The notes under the pieces were generated by a model. The model did not search any database. It saw only the letters and a list, made by a program, of their open reading frames with translations, and was not told the DNA's origin. A stretch of DNA of 64,000 nucleotides from Sepioteuthis lessoniana (lineage: Eukaryota > Mollusca > Cephalopoda > Myopsida > Loliginidae). The position numbers and the translations under genes were made by a program. Positions 1 to 11,284 of this stretch are shown piece by piece. The stretch's first letter is position 1, and each line of letters begins with the position of its first letter. The stretch is taken from positions 101,488,368-101,552,367 of the forward strand of contig OY757917.1 in NCBI GenBank assembly GCA_963585895.1. Reading direction: 5' to 3'.

Positions 1-222
1 ATGTGTCATTCTGGAACAAACTGTTATACTAACGCAGAATTGGTAGGCACTGCTGGAGAAGCAAGGACCAAGTCATAAAAAATATTTTCCAGGGGACTCC
101 TACACACAGACACACCAGTGGGGGTGGCCAACTAGCAAAAACTTACATTCATCAGTTCACTACAGACACAGAATGCCATCAAGAAGACGTACCGAGAGTG
201 ATGGCCAATAGGAACAGAAGAT
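1..222 (+). mobile_element. RTE-like LINE, C-terminal ORF fragment
   Basis: In shifted frames the plus strand encodes pieces of a conserved C-terminal module of an invertebrate non-LTR retrotransposon: GHCWRSKDQV, then a PTHRHTS-like stretch, AKTYIHQ and DTECHQEDVPRVMANR. The same module, in a different subfamily version, recurs at 13.1, 15.9, 35.4 and 59.7 kb. Frame changes show it is dead. A family-A SINE abuts its right end. The clade name is from memory of similar proteins. Confidence 0.7.
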
Positions 223-229
223 GAAAATT

Positions 230-710
230 TTTGGTTTGGTTTTATGGCATGTCAACTAATGTAGGTTATTTAATGCTAAATCTAGTCTATTCATATATAC
301 GATTTGAAAACATAAGTAAAACTAAGTTAAATAGCTCTAAGTATTGCTATGTATCACTGACAATTCAAATTAAACATCAGTCATTTGTTTACACACAGAT
401 AAATGATCAAATAGTTCAATTTCAAACAATTCAATTTAGTACAAGTTGTTTGTTTGCACTCAGTTTAAATGTCAAACAATTCTATTTAACCCATAAATAT
501 GACCCTATCAGGTGCTACTACTCATAGCCAGAGTGGACCTGGAAGTGATGGCAATGAAGGGGTACTCCACATTCCCCAGAGCTCCAGCATTACTGGAGCC
601 TCAACATCAGATTGTTTAGGTTCTATCCAAGATACTCATGGTGGAGGGGAGGGCTTGCCCCCCTTTACAGAGATACAGTCAGTGTATTCTACAGCCCCAG
701 CTGACTGGGC
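230..710 (-). mobile_element. SINE family A copy
   Basis: The sense strand is minus: it starts at the right end with the family-A head (GCCCAGTCAGCTGGGGCTGT) and ends at the left in the shared tail with GGTT-type repeats. The middle carries tandem modules of the type TCAAACAATTCTATTT. It sits directly downstream of the RTE-like fragment. Confidence 0.75.
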
Positions 711-1709
711 TGAGACGACAAGAGAATCAAAAGTAATTTGAGTTGATGATTAGATGGAGAGGGGTGGGCACAACACAAAAAACAAAAAAAAAAAAATTAC
801 CCACTAACGCAAACCAACTAAATCCTCAGCCCAAACAACAATATCAATTCTATATAAGTTTAGATGAAGCTCTATCAATTAATATCATTAAAAATTTTGA
901 CTAGCATCCATCTTCCTAGTTCAATTTTCAATAAAAAGCAACTAGAATTAAGAATCATAGTGGTCAAAAGAAAAAAAAATGATAGTGAAGGTCAAGGAAA
1001 AAAAAAAACCACAGTTGTAGCTGGGAGAAAAAAAATGTTCATGAAGCTTGATCCACCATGCAGATGTTCAAGGAAAAAAGCTGTTGGAATGAAAAATGTA
1101 TCTGATGTGAAGAAAACGTCAAGACAACAAATACAGCAAAATGTGTTCTTATCGGAAATTCTCAATTAGGTGGACCAATGAATGAAGCTTAACTGAACAT
1201 CATTATTCCTTCTGCAATCAAAATTTTTAAAGAGAAGTCTTTATGTTTTATTTATTTTTTAGTTGAAGAAACTAAATCAATCATTCTTTGGAATATTTAT
1301 CTTTCCTTCTGGCAAATTTGCAGTTTATATGTTTGAATTCAAGCCATTTTGGCATTGGTCAAAATCTGGCAGAGATTCAAATACCATTAAAAAGCCGGCA
1401 GGGAAGTTGTCACTTATTCAAATGAATAATTACTAAGAATTTCAAGTTGAATTAGGATATCAAGTTTGGCTTATAAAGAGAGGAGAAAAGGGAAAATAAG
1501 AACTCTTCTTTATATGAAGACAGTTTAATTTATTCAAAAACAGGAATTATGCAATCATTTCATCTTGTATTTAGAAATATAAACTTAAAATATGTATTTC
1601 TGATATATTTATAATTCCAGTGTCATGTTTAAAAAAGTCTTGATTTACAAGATCTTAAATCAATGTTTGATAATTTATTACTTTCAGTTTGGGTGTGTGA
1701 ATTAAAATT

Positions 1710-1712
<3 letters not shown>
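711..1712. other. AT-rich stretch, no gene recognised
   Basis: Short A-runs and simple AT-rich sequence. Small open frames occur but resemble no family and have low-complexity composition. Confidence 0.6.

Positions 1713-1786
<74 letters not shown>
1713..1786. repeat. (TA)n microsatellite
   Basis: About 37 uninterrupted TA dinucleotides. Similar but shorter tracts lie at 2183, 3383, 32827, 36386, 36833, 45758, 46830, 47350, 48866, 57803 and 60139. Confidence 0.97.
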
Positions 1787-1788
<2 letters not shown>

Positions 1789-2044
1789 CAAGCCTTGTTC
1801 ATTTTTTATTTTCCTTTTTTATCTCTTGAAATTTTCATTATTCATGTATGTATAGTATACACACCAGTCTGTTATATTGTGCATATGCGTGTAGAGCACT
1901 CTGGCGAAGGAATTTACGGTTGCCACTCGCATAATGCAAAGCTCTTCGAACAAATTGAGCACTCTGGTATGCAGTAAGGTATAAATGTAAACAAACGAAA
2001 GCTACTACAAAATGCCTTATAATTCCCCGAGCTGACATGGTTTG

Positions 2045-2172
2045 TTTGTTGACTGAGCGGTATGACACTAAGTCAAACAAAGTTGGATGGGTTTCGATCC
2101 CAGATTCAAGCATCCTATGCGTCTAGCTACACTGAAAAGTTGTGATACAACGAAACTGTCTGTGGATGACTA
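2045..2172 (+). mobile_element. SINE family E copy (tRNA-like head)
   Basis: There is an A-box-like GACTGAGCGGTA and, about 50 bases on, a B-box-like GGTTTCGATCCC, the spacing of a tRNA-derived Pol III promoter. It ends in GTGATACAACGAAACTGTCT plus a short GTGGATGAC segment and runs into CA/TA repeats. A diverged second copy at 57400 has the same ending and the same kind of microsatellite after it. Confidence 0.6.
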
Positions 2173-2181
2173 TACACACAC

Positions 2182-2182
<1 letters not shown>

Positions 2183-2246
<64 letters not shown>
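2183..2246. repeat. (TA)n(CA)n microsatellite
   Basis: A TA tract followed by ACACACAC, directly 3' of the family-E SINE. Probably grown from that SINE's simple-repeat tail. Confidence 0.95.
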
Positions 2247-2249
2247 TAT

Positions 2250-3379
2250 AAAAATAACTAGACACACACACACTTAAGGTGCAAGTAATGTAAGAATTAA
2301 CAGAATTGGTGAGCAGAATTCAAATTTGCATTTAATGCAATATATTTGGTAAAGGCATGATTCCACTTCTTTCAACCAAGGGTAAAATAATAATAATTAA
2401 GTATTTTGAGGCCTTGTAAATGAATGACTATCTTAGGTATTCAACAATATATCAAGGTCAGTAATTGTTTCTTCTTGCTATTTGTTCTATAAAACTCAAT
2501 ACAACTTGTCATGTCTTAGAGATGGACCGTACCAAGAAACCCAAATTGCTTTGAGATACGTCATGAAAGAATTACTCTGAAAGACTCCGGAGCAACCAAT
2601 TGAGTTATTGGGGAAATCTCTCCTCACCTCTTTACACTCATAAACGAATATCCATTTGACTATCTAATGTGAAGATTACAGATTAAATGCAACAGACACT
2701 TGAGGAAGGCCGTAGAGTCCACTGGTCAAAATAATGTGATTGTAACCAAAAGTTGAGAATGCCATCCTGAATATTTTATAAACTAAAATATTTTTACTGG
2801 ACAGCTCAGATAAGAAAAACAACTGTAAATTGTGGTGTTCAAGAAGAATTTTAAACCTCCGAACAAATAAAAAATAGGGGTAACATCCTAGCCTTTATCA
2901 TAGAGCGGTCAATCAACGAAACAGTACTCATCAATATACATTATTTATAACTTCAAGTCAACTGACACAAGCATTACCAACTAAAACTTGTGTCTGGTGA
3001 ATATATTTAACAAATTGATATAGACTTTAATACAAATTAAGTATTATATTAATGTTATATCACAAACCATTTCCAACAGCTGATGCATAGACTAAATATG
3101 AACCGGAACAGCACAGTACCCAGGTGGCCAATCAGACTACTGTTTATCAGCACAATTTCATGATAACACCATAGATTATGAATTCATATCCCCAGTCAGG
3201 TATAACTGGGTAAGTTTTGACCAACCAATAATCTACCAAATGTTTAGAGAGATCATCTATAAAGCAGGCATAGGTCTAAATCCAGAATTTTGAGCAAAAA
3301 ATCTTATCAATTATATCCTTCATTTATGATAATTTGTTATTCTATATTAATTTTCTGCACTATAAAAACAGTTACATTT

Positions 3380-3380
<1 letters not shown>
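2250..3380. other. No gene recognised
   Basis: AT-rich sequence without a recognisable exon or repeat family. I looked here for the missing 3' LRR exon of the host gene on the minus strand (phase 1 acceptor) and found no convincing candidate. Confidence 0.5.
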
Positions 3381-3420
<40 letters not shown>

Positions 3421-3817
3421 AAAGAGTATATGAAATCTTCAAACATTCTTTTAACTAGAAAATAGTAAAATCATGGAGGCCCATGTGTCAGACAAAGCAG
3501 AACTTATTTAATAAGAACAAAGTTGTCTATTTTAGGATCCAATTTAATCCACATGGTTTTAATGGACTTGATTCTCTTCCGACAATTCTTACAATACAAA
3601 AACTTGTCCAATCAGCTTTAAGATCCTAAAACAAGGATTTTTTTTTTCAGAATTAAAAAACTACCACATCCAAATTTACTCACACCAAATTTGTACCATC
3701 TAATCTGAAAGTTGAATATAGTTTCAAAAAAAGTCCTAATTATACACCGACATTGGTGTGAGTGTATATAATGGCAGCAAAGAATAGTCCTTATTATACA
3801 TCTACATGTGCACGTGC

Positions 3818-4107
3818 GGATGTGGTGCCATGGTATAAGGGTTATTGTTATAAGAAATGGATATGGTGACACGAGTTGAAATCCTCAACGAGACTGTTTA
3901 CATTTCATATAGTATTCATACCTTGGGAAATGTATGAATCTAATTGTTCTCCCTCCAGCTATGAGTAAATAGGACAGATGGGGTTCTTTAGCCTTGGTCA
4001 GGCAAGCAGTCTAGGAGAATGAAAACTGAATTAAAACCTGTTAAACTGCTTAAAAATTGACCTTGTGTCATATCCAGCCTGTGCAAAGTGTTAGGCAAAT
4101 ACACATG
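3818..4107 (+). mobile_element. SINE family B copy
   Basis: tRNA-like head with A-box-type GTGGTGCCATGGTATAAGGG and a GACACGAGTTGAAATCC B box, then the family-B body (CTCCCTCCAGCTATGAGTAA) and end (TTGACCTTGTGTCATATCC). A similar stretch, GCAGCAAAGAATAGTCCT on the left (3773) and GCAGCAGAGAATAGTCCT on the right (4129), flanks it and is probably a diverged target-site duplication. Confidence 0.8.
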
Positions 4108-4500
4108 TATGTGTGTGTGTTTTTTAAAGCAGCAGAGAATAGTCCTGTTATACACTTTTTAGTACAACGGGGAGGTAGTGCTTGAGAGTAATCTCCAGAA
4201 CCAAACTTACGCTTCATATAAGGATCCTGGATCATGGAGATTTGGCAAAAATACACAGTAAACATCTTCCTGAATAATACTGAATACAAAAAGCAGCAGC
4301 ATTTTTTAAAAAACTTTTTAAGTTTACTTGTCACCAGAAATAATGGATTATCAATCATTTCAGTGAGTGGGAGGGGGTGTAAGGAGAAACGGAAAAAATG
4401 AAGTCATTTTTGTAAATAATTCAAAGTTTTAATCATTGAGATCAGTTTGCAATCCCACCCTCCAAAAAAGATTGAAGCATACTAATAGCAATCATCTTAC

Positions 4501-4644
4501 CAACTTGGCTTCGTAGACTACAGGACCGAAGATCCAACCTCTTGAGGTTCTTGCACTGGTTCAGGACATTGATAAGTTCCAACTCTGAATGGCTGCCCTC
4601 AATTTGGTTGCTACCCAAGTACAGCTCCTCAATCTGACCTTTGC
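4501..4644 (-). CDS. LRRC41: LRRC41-like exon, LRR (last visible exon)
   Basis: The acceptor TTGTTGTTGCAG precedes the exon and the donor GTAAGATGAT follows it. It encodes provisional residues 1044-1090 with two LRR strands, IEELYLGSNQI and LKRLDLRSCSL, the clearest LRR signatures of the gene. It ends in phase 1, so at least one further exon is required. The 14.2-kb intron upstream holds the LINE and many SINEs. Confidence 0.88.
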
Positions 4645-5663
4645 CTGCAACAACAACAGAAATAAAAAGAATTTAAAGGCAGATGTCAGTTAAGCATCAT
4701 TTTATTTTATACTAAGTGGAGAGCCAAACATATCAAATCGTCAAGTAGATCACACGTCATTCAAAAAAAGATTTTTTTTTTTTTTTTTTTTTTTTTATTA
4801 ATGAAGATGTTAACCTATTATTTATCTGGTTTTATGGAAGGTATCACTCAATTGATGAACAGGGTAACTATTCTGCTGTTACTAAAAGCAGTGTTAATAT
4901 ACCATGTTAAAAAGGTGCAAGCTGAGGACAAATGTTTTCAATTGTATTGTGCAATAAGGGTTCATGCAAGATATGCAATATACAGTATATATAAAGCACA
5001 CTTTAATACAGGAAGATCATTTTGACCTGGTCATTTTATAAGTAGCTCAGAAGCTGGAGAAAAAATAAATCAATCAATCAAAAAAGGATAGCAAAATATT
5101 CATTGGTAGTTATGACAACCACAGGCAAATGCAAAACAAATTCAAGAGTGATTTATTCAGATTAATATTAACTTTACTTGTAAAAAGTTTCCACTTGTCT
5201 GCTTTTTGACCACCAAAAGGTAAAGGCTGCATCCAGTAACCTATGGATAACTTTTAAAGAAATCCCTTTATTCAAATCAGAGCATTGTGTTATTCAAAAC
5301 CTTTGTCTTGTTAAACTGGTGCTCTTTCCAAAGACTAAGTTCTTGAATGTCACTTAGGTTTACTATTCACTTTGTGAGGATCTTTTTTAAGAGGTCGGTT
5401 GTTTTAATCGCAATTCAATAGGCGACTAAAAAGCAAGTAAAGCGTCTTGTCCAAAATCAAACAGGAAATAATTGTAGCTCACAAAAGGAGATATTCAGAC
5501 ATTATAGCTTCAGTCAAGGAATAGAATATTTGCATACAAAGATATTTTTTTTAACTAGTTAGGTTTCTACATCAAACATTCAGTAACGTAATGGCCAAGG
5601 GATTTCGGTTCATGCCTTTAAGTTTAGTTAGGCTGAGAACCTTTCAGCTCAGCACATGGGTTA
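4645..5663. other. Intron sequence, nothing recognised
   Basis: Contains a T-run of about 27 bases at 4771-4797 and otherwise unassigned AT-rich sequence up to the 3' end of the LINE. Confidence 0.6.
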
Positions 5664-5775
5664 GTTTGAGTTTGAGTTTTGTTTAACGGCATATCAACCC
5701 CTGTGGGTCATTTAATGCCAAAAAGGTTATTTTTAATTTCAGTCATTAAAATAGCGGTTCTATAGAGATGTTTGG

Positions 5776-8700
5776 TTATATCTTACTGAAAAAGTTGCTT
5801 TTTTTTAGAAAATTAAAAATGTTTTCAGGGTTTGTATTCTTAAAGATGTCCCTCAGGTTTCTTGCTTGATAGTATTTAGTGCGGATATGTTTAAGGTTGT
5901 TACAATTTAGAAGGATATGTTTGGTTGTGAGTTGTACTTTGCATGATGGGCACACTGGGGCATCCTCCCCTTTTAACAGGTGTGAATGAGTAATGTGGGT
6001 GTGCCCAATACGCAATCTGGCAAGTATTACTTCTTCTCTTCTGTTACTTCTGTAGCCTGTTGGCCACTCTCCGATAGCTTCTTGTATTTCATGGAGTTTG
6101 TTTTGGGTCTGATTGTCCCATGATTTCTGCCATTTGTCTGATATAAATTTCTTTATGGTTGGTTTTAGATCTGTATATGGGATTTTTGATTTGCACATAT
6201 CAATTTGAAGAGCTTTTTTTGCAGCTTTGTCTGCTTTTTCATTTCCTTGGATGCCAATGTGACTTGGTATCCAGGTGAATATGATGCTATTATTTTTAGA
6301 GAGGGAGTTTAGTTTGTTTAAGAGCTTTGTAATCAAGGGGGATGATGTATCTCTGTTCTGTAGTGCTAGCAGGACTGATTTGGAGTCTGTGTATATGATA
6401 AATTTGGAAGCTTTATGATCTGCTATGATATTCATAGCTAGATCAATGGCTGTGGTTTCTGCACTGTAAATTGAAGCTTCATTAGGTAGGCGTTTTAGGG
6501 TTTCTTTTTTTTGAGAAATAGCAGCACAGCCTACTTTTTTTCCTTGTTTGGATCCGTCTGTATAGATGTGATAGTGATCTGGGAACTTATTTTGTATTTT
6601 TATGAGTTTCTCTTGATAAGTGATGGGGTGTGTTTTTATTTTGGGTAACTTAGCCAGTTCTAAGTTTATAGTTGGTTGCCTTATGGTCCATGGTGCCGTT
6701 TTGGAGAGTATGGTATGGTGTACTATTTTAGTGTTGATTTTGATTTCGTTGAGGAGGTCACTTATTCTTAAGCTAAAAGGTCTGATTTTTTTTGGGTTAT
6801 TTTGATACAGGTTTTCATATTTTGTTTTGCCGGTATAGTCATAAGCAGGATTTTGTGGACAGGAGATGAGTTTGATGTAGTACTGTAGTGCTAATTTTTG
6901 TCTTCTTAAATAGAGAGGGGGTTCGTTTGCTTCTATGTATAGACTTTCCTTTGGGGAAGTATTAAAGGCTCCTAAAGTAAGGCGAAGTCCTTGGTGGTGT
7001 ATTGTTTCCAGTCGTAAGTAGGATTTTCTGGCTGCTCCGTATATGAAGCAGCCATAGTCAAGTTTTGATCTTATTAGAGATCTATATAGCTTGATAAGTG
7101 TCTTTCTATCAGCACCCCAGTCTGTGTGGGCTATGGCTCTCAATAGTTGCATGGCTTGATTGCATTTTATTCTTAGCTTTTCCAATAAATAAAGGGATAA
7201 AGGATAGTTTAGAGTCAAAGATAATGCCAAGGAATTTATGTTCATCTGTTATGGGTATTTCAGTGTTATTTAATGTAAGTTTAGGGTGGTTGTGCATCTT
7301 GTGGATTTGACAGAAGTGTACACATTTTGTTTTACTATTTGAAATTGTAAATCCATTTTCTGTGGTCCATTTTTCGATTTTATTTATGCATTGTTGTACT
7401 TTCCTTTCTATGGTTGTCATGTTTTTTGAATTATAGCAGATGAGGAAGTCATCTACATATAATGACCCTTTGATTTCTGGAGGGAGGCAGGATGTTATGC
7501 TGTTTATTTTTATTATAAATAGGGATACTGATAAAATACTGCCCTGAGGAACTCCCACCTCTTGTGGCTTCGAATCAGAGTATGTGCTGCCAATCAGTGT
7601 CCTGAAAGATCGGTCTTCAAGAAAGTTTTGGATGAAGATGGGAAGTCTACCTTGTAACCCAAAGTTTTTAAGGTCTTTGAGAATTCCGTATGGCCACGTT
7701 GTGTCATAGGCCTTTTCAAGATCAAAAAAGACTGCCACTAGGTGTTCCTTTTTTATGCATGTTTCTCTGATTAGAGTTTCTATATGAACCACCTGGTCCA
7801 TTGTGCTTCTTTTTGTTCTGAAGCCTGCTTGTAGGTTTGAGAGCAGTTTATTTGATTCGAGAAACCATATTAGTCTTTGGTTTATCATCCTTTCTAAAGT
7901 TTTGCATGCACAACTAGTTAGGGCTATGGGCCTATAGCTGGTGGGATTTGTTGGGTCTTTTTGTTTTTTGAGGATGGGGATGATTGTAGCTTGCTTCCAT
8001 AAAGTAGGGATATTGCCTGAGATCCAGATATTGTTATATATGTTTAGGAGATATTTCTGGGAAATTGAAGGTAATTCTTTAAGAAATGTGTAGTGGATTT
8101 CATCTGGACCAGCAGCTGAGTTATTGGATTTGGATAATGAATTTTGGAGTTCATCTAGGGTGAAAAGTTGGTTGTAGCATTTAGTATTGTCACAGGTGAA
8201 CTTTATTTTGTTCTTTTCTTCTTTGATTCTGATGGAGTTAAATTTGTTGGAATATTTTTTGGTAGATGATGCTTGGGCAAAGTTTTCTGCCATCAGATTA
8301 GCTATTTGTTTTTCACTCAAAGCTTTTGTGCTTCCTTGGGAGAGATGATTTATAGGAGTGTGGACAGTTTTATTTGATATTTTCTTTACAAAGTTCCAAA
8401 TTGTTTTGGGATTAGTATTTGAGTTTATTTTTGCAGTGAAATTTCTCCAGGAGGACCTTTTAGCTTCTTTAATTGTGCGTCTAGTTTTAGCTCTTTGTTG
8501 TCTATATTTGTCTAGATTTTCTGATGAAGGGTTGGTTTTAAATTTCCTGAGGATTCTTTGGCGTTCTCTGATCATAGTTTTGCACTCCTCCGTAAACCAG
8601 GGATTGTTATGTTTTGGGGATGTTGTAGTTTTAGGTATGGTTTTGTTTGCTATATTAATTAGGGTGTTTGTGAAATGTATTATAGGTTCTTCTTGGTTTA

Positions 8701-9483
8701 TATTTGTTTCTGGGATTAGGGTGTCAAGGCATAGTTTTTTGTAGGCTTGCCAGTTTGCTTTTTTGAAATTCCATCGTGGGGTTTTGAGACTGTTTGTGGG
8801 TCTGATTTTCCTGGTTTAGTATTTTCTATTATGATTGGAAAGTGGTCACTGCCGCAGGAATCTTCATATACCCTCCAGTTATATTCTATAAAGGTGGCTG
8901 GATCGCTGAGTGTTAGATCTATAGCAGAGAATGTACCTGAGGATGAGCTTAGGTGGGTTTGAGCTTTCCGATTGTGGAGACATAGGTTGTTGTTATTAAT
9001 GATTTTTTCAAGGGTCTGACCTCTTTTGCTCGTTGTCCTGCTTCCCCACAAAATGTTGTGGCTATTGAAATCTCCCATCAATATATATGGCTTAGGGAGT
9101 TTATTTATTAAGTTATTTAGCTGTTCTTCGTTTATAGGATCTTGAGGTGGAATGTATATAGAGCAGATAGTGGTGGTTTTGTGTAAAGTTGCTGAAATTG
9201 CTACTGCTTGTAGGGGGGTGCTGATGTTGATTTTGCTTTGGGGAATGTTTTTCCTTATTAGGATTGATACACCACCCGAAGCTCTTAGTCCCGTGTCATG
9301 TATATAGTCATATTGCTCATAATTTTTCATGTTTGTTTTATCATTGCTTTTTTTGAATGTTTCTTGGAGACATATAATGCTAGGATTTTGTTCAGTTATT
9401 AACAGCTGGAGTTCGTTGTAATTTGCCTTGTAGCCACGACAGTTCCATTGGATTATCTTGTGGGTATTTTGGTATTTGGCCAT
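5776..9483 (-). pseudogene. LINE ORF2: endonuclease-RT-RNase H, two frameshifts
   Basis: Starts at the Met at 9483, 38 bases after the ORF1 stop. The AP-type endonuclease (9483 to about 8790) shows IIQWNCRGYKAN, CLQET, GDFNSHNILWGS and SDHFPI. A frameshift near 8780-8790 moves to a second frame with PWFTEECK and the reverse transcriptase: SYRPIALTSCACKTLERMI, FFDLEKAYDTTW, GVPQGSILS and catalytic YVDD. A second frameshift near 7185 returns to the first frame, with GCFIYGAARKSYL and then RNase H: YTDGSK, an AETTAIDLA glutamate, YTDSKS and GNEKADKAAKKAL, so the D-E-D-D set is present. A Cys/His cluster (CPSC, later HILLNC) follows before the stop at 5776. The two shifts cancel each other in frame. 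All catalytic motifs seem intact, so the damage looks recent. Confidence 0.9.
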
Positions 9484-9521
9484 AACTATTTATGCAGTGT
9501 GTGTCTTGGGTTTAGGGTGTA

Positions 9522-10714
9522 CTATTTAATTTTTGTATTTTCGATTTTAGGTGTCGAGTCCATTTCGGTTTCCATACTTTCTATGTTTCTGGATTTATTT
9601 TTGGTTTTTGAAGGGGTGTGTTGAGTAGGTTTTTGTTTTTCTTCTTTTTCTCTGGTTCTTGAGGTTGATCGGTTTCTGTTTTTGATAGTTAGCGTTTCAT
9701 TTTTTTGGCTAGAGGTTGAAGGGATGTTTTTTGATTTGTCAGTTGGAGTTAGTTGTACATTGGGTATAATGGTTTTAAGGGTTTTGATTAGTTCATGTAG
9801 GTCGTTTATTAAATTTGTTAATTCTTCTTCTATTTTTGTTGTTTTTATTTGTGTTTTTGCTTCGTTTTCTACTTGGTTTGAGGGAGTCCTGGTTACCTGA
9901 GAGAAAGTTAATTTGTTAAAGGGATTTTCTATGAGTCTTCTTGCTTCAGGGAAGGTAATGTTTTTGGTGATTTTCATTTTGATAATTTCCTTTTCCCTTT
10001 CCCAGATTTTGCAGTACTTTGAGTCTGCTCTATGATTCCCTTTGCAGTTGTTGCAGTTTAGACTGTTTTTGCAGGATTCCTCTATGTGATTTGGTTCCTG
10101 CTCTCCACATTTGACACACACTTGTTTTCTTGTGCAGTGCTGCTTCAAGTGTCCATATTTCTGGCAGTTATGACATCTTCTGGGATTTGGGATGTATGTC
10201 TCAACTTTCACCACTGTATAGCCTATTTTTATTTCTAAAGGGGGTTTTGGGTTATTAAAGGTTAGAATGTAGGTATTGGTTTCAATTATTTCGTTTTGTT
10301 TTTTGATTGTTATTCTTTTGACGTCTATTACATTTTGTTTTTTTAGTTCATTTTTAATTTCCATTATTGAGCATAATGATAGCTCTCCATTTCTTATCAC
10401 CCCTTTAGAGGTGTTTAATCTCTCATGGGGGTAAGCTTTTATATCTATGTTGTGGATTTTTTTTGCTTTAATATTATTTCGGCTTGTTTTTTTCCTGTCA
10501 CCTCTATAAGGATGGTTCCATTCTTCAAGTTTTTTACGGTTTTGGGTGATATTAGAGCTGAAATACATTTTTCTATGATGAAGGGGGATATTTTTGTTAG
10601 CGGTAGTTTTTCTTTTGATTCTAGAATGATGAACCTTGGATATGGCTCATCATTGTCTGAATCACATTCAATATGGGGTCTTTTTGCTTGGGTTTTTGTT
10701 TTAACAGAAGCCAT
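9522..10714 (-). pseudogene. LINE ORF1: zinc-knuckle nucleic-acid-binding protein, one frameshift
   Basis: The Met at 10714 opens a frame with an N-terminal domain (ISPFIIEKCISALISPKTV, then TILIEVTGKKQAEIILKQKK). A slip in an A-run near 10455 moves it to the frame that carries on with HNIDIKAYPHERLNTSKGVI. Three CCHC-type knuckles follow: CHNCQKYGHLKQHC, CVKCGEQEPNHIEESC and CNNCKGNHRADSKYC. The C-terminal third is Lys/Thr/Ser-rich and probably disordered. Such ORF1 proteins coat LINE RNA; no enzymatic motif is seen. Confidence 0.85.
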
Positions 10715-11205
10715 AAAAGTGTTGGATGAGTTTCACTGAACATGCTCCCCACCCACCTCGGAGCCCCATATGGGGATGTGCCTAGGGGGAAACCCATTCG
10801 CCTAGCAACACCAGGGCTACATGTTCAGTATACTCATGCTGGTGATAGACGAATTAATTTTTTGTCCCTGGGTTTTTGTTCCCAAGATAACTACTTCCCC
10901 AGGGACAGAAAGGACTACGAGTCTTTCCACAGCATGATTGACCCTACAGCCATCGTCCTCATTTAGATAAAAAATAAAAAAAAAATAAAAAAAAAAAAAA
11001 AAAACCCTAAAAATCTAAGAGAGTACTGTCATGACCAGCCGATTGATCGGATTGGGCCTCTCCGACCGCCTGTCTAGCCCAGTAAGGGCCAAAGTGGTGT
11101 GTTGCAAGAGACTTGACCACTCGATTTTCAGGCCAAGTACTGCTCAACCACCAGGATCCCGTCCTTAAGCATCACGGGTCGCCACCCACGGCCAACAGGT
11201 AGCCT
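10715..11205 (-). other. Probable LINE 5' leader, with internal T-rich tract
   Basis: Upstream of ORF1 the minus strand holds a GC-richer leader with several ATGs, then a T-rich tract (10966-11003) and a second GC-rich block (11020-11205, including GGCGACCCGTGATGCTTAAG and CTGGGCTAGACAGGCGGTCG). I read both blocks as one LINE 5' UTR/promoter because their composition matches and contrasts with the flanks. The alternative is that the outer block is a separate insertion. Confidence 0.5.
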
Positions 11206-11275
11206 CGTTGGGGGGGGGTTACCCCTCTGCAGAGGTGCAGTCAGCGTATTCTACAGCCCCAGCTGACAGGGTGAA
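11206..11275 (-). mobile_element. SINE family A head fragment
   Basis: Only the 5' head of family A is present: TCTACAGCCCCAGCTGAC and ACCCCTCTGCAGAGGTGCAG on the plus strand, with a run of nine G. Confidence 0.7.
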
Positions 11276-11284
11276 CATGGGTTA

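Larger units (their letters stand above)
5664..11205 (-). mobile_element. Near full-length RNase H-bearing LINE (I/Jockey group)
   Basis: On the minus strand, in order: a GC-richer 5' region, ORF1 with CCHC zinc knuckles, ORF2 with endonuclease, reverse transcriptase and RNase H, a short 3' UTR, and a CTCAAA-type simple-repeat end (5664-5680). ORF1 has one frameshift and ORF2 two; I see no nonsense codon breaking the domains, so the copy is young. The 3' UTR ends in the same tail as SINE families A and C. RNase H after the RT argues for the I/LOA/Nimb side of the Jockey supergroup; the exact clade needs a tree. It lies in the host gene's intron in the same orientation. The 5' limit is uncertain: 10966 if the T-rich tract marks the end, 11205 if the GC-rich leader belongs to it. 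Confidence 0.88.

Noticed and set aside
1663-1977. ORF with (IY)n
   Set aside because: Translation of the (TA)n microsatellite. The same applies to 32650-32880, 36818-37036, 46652-46900 and 48701-48922.
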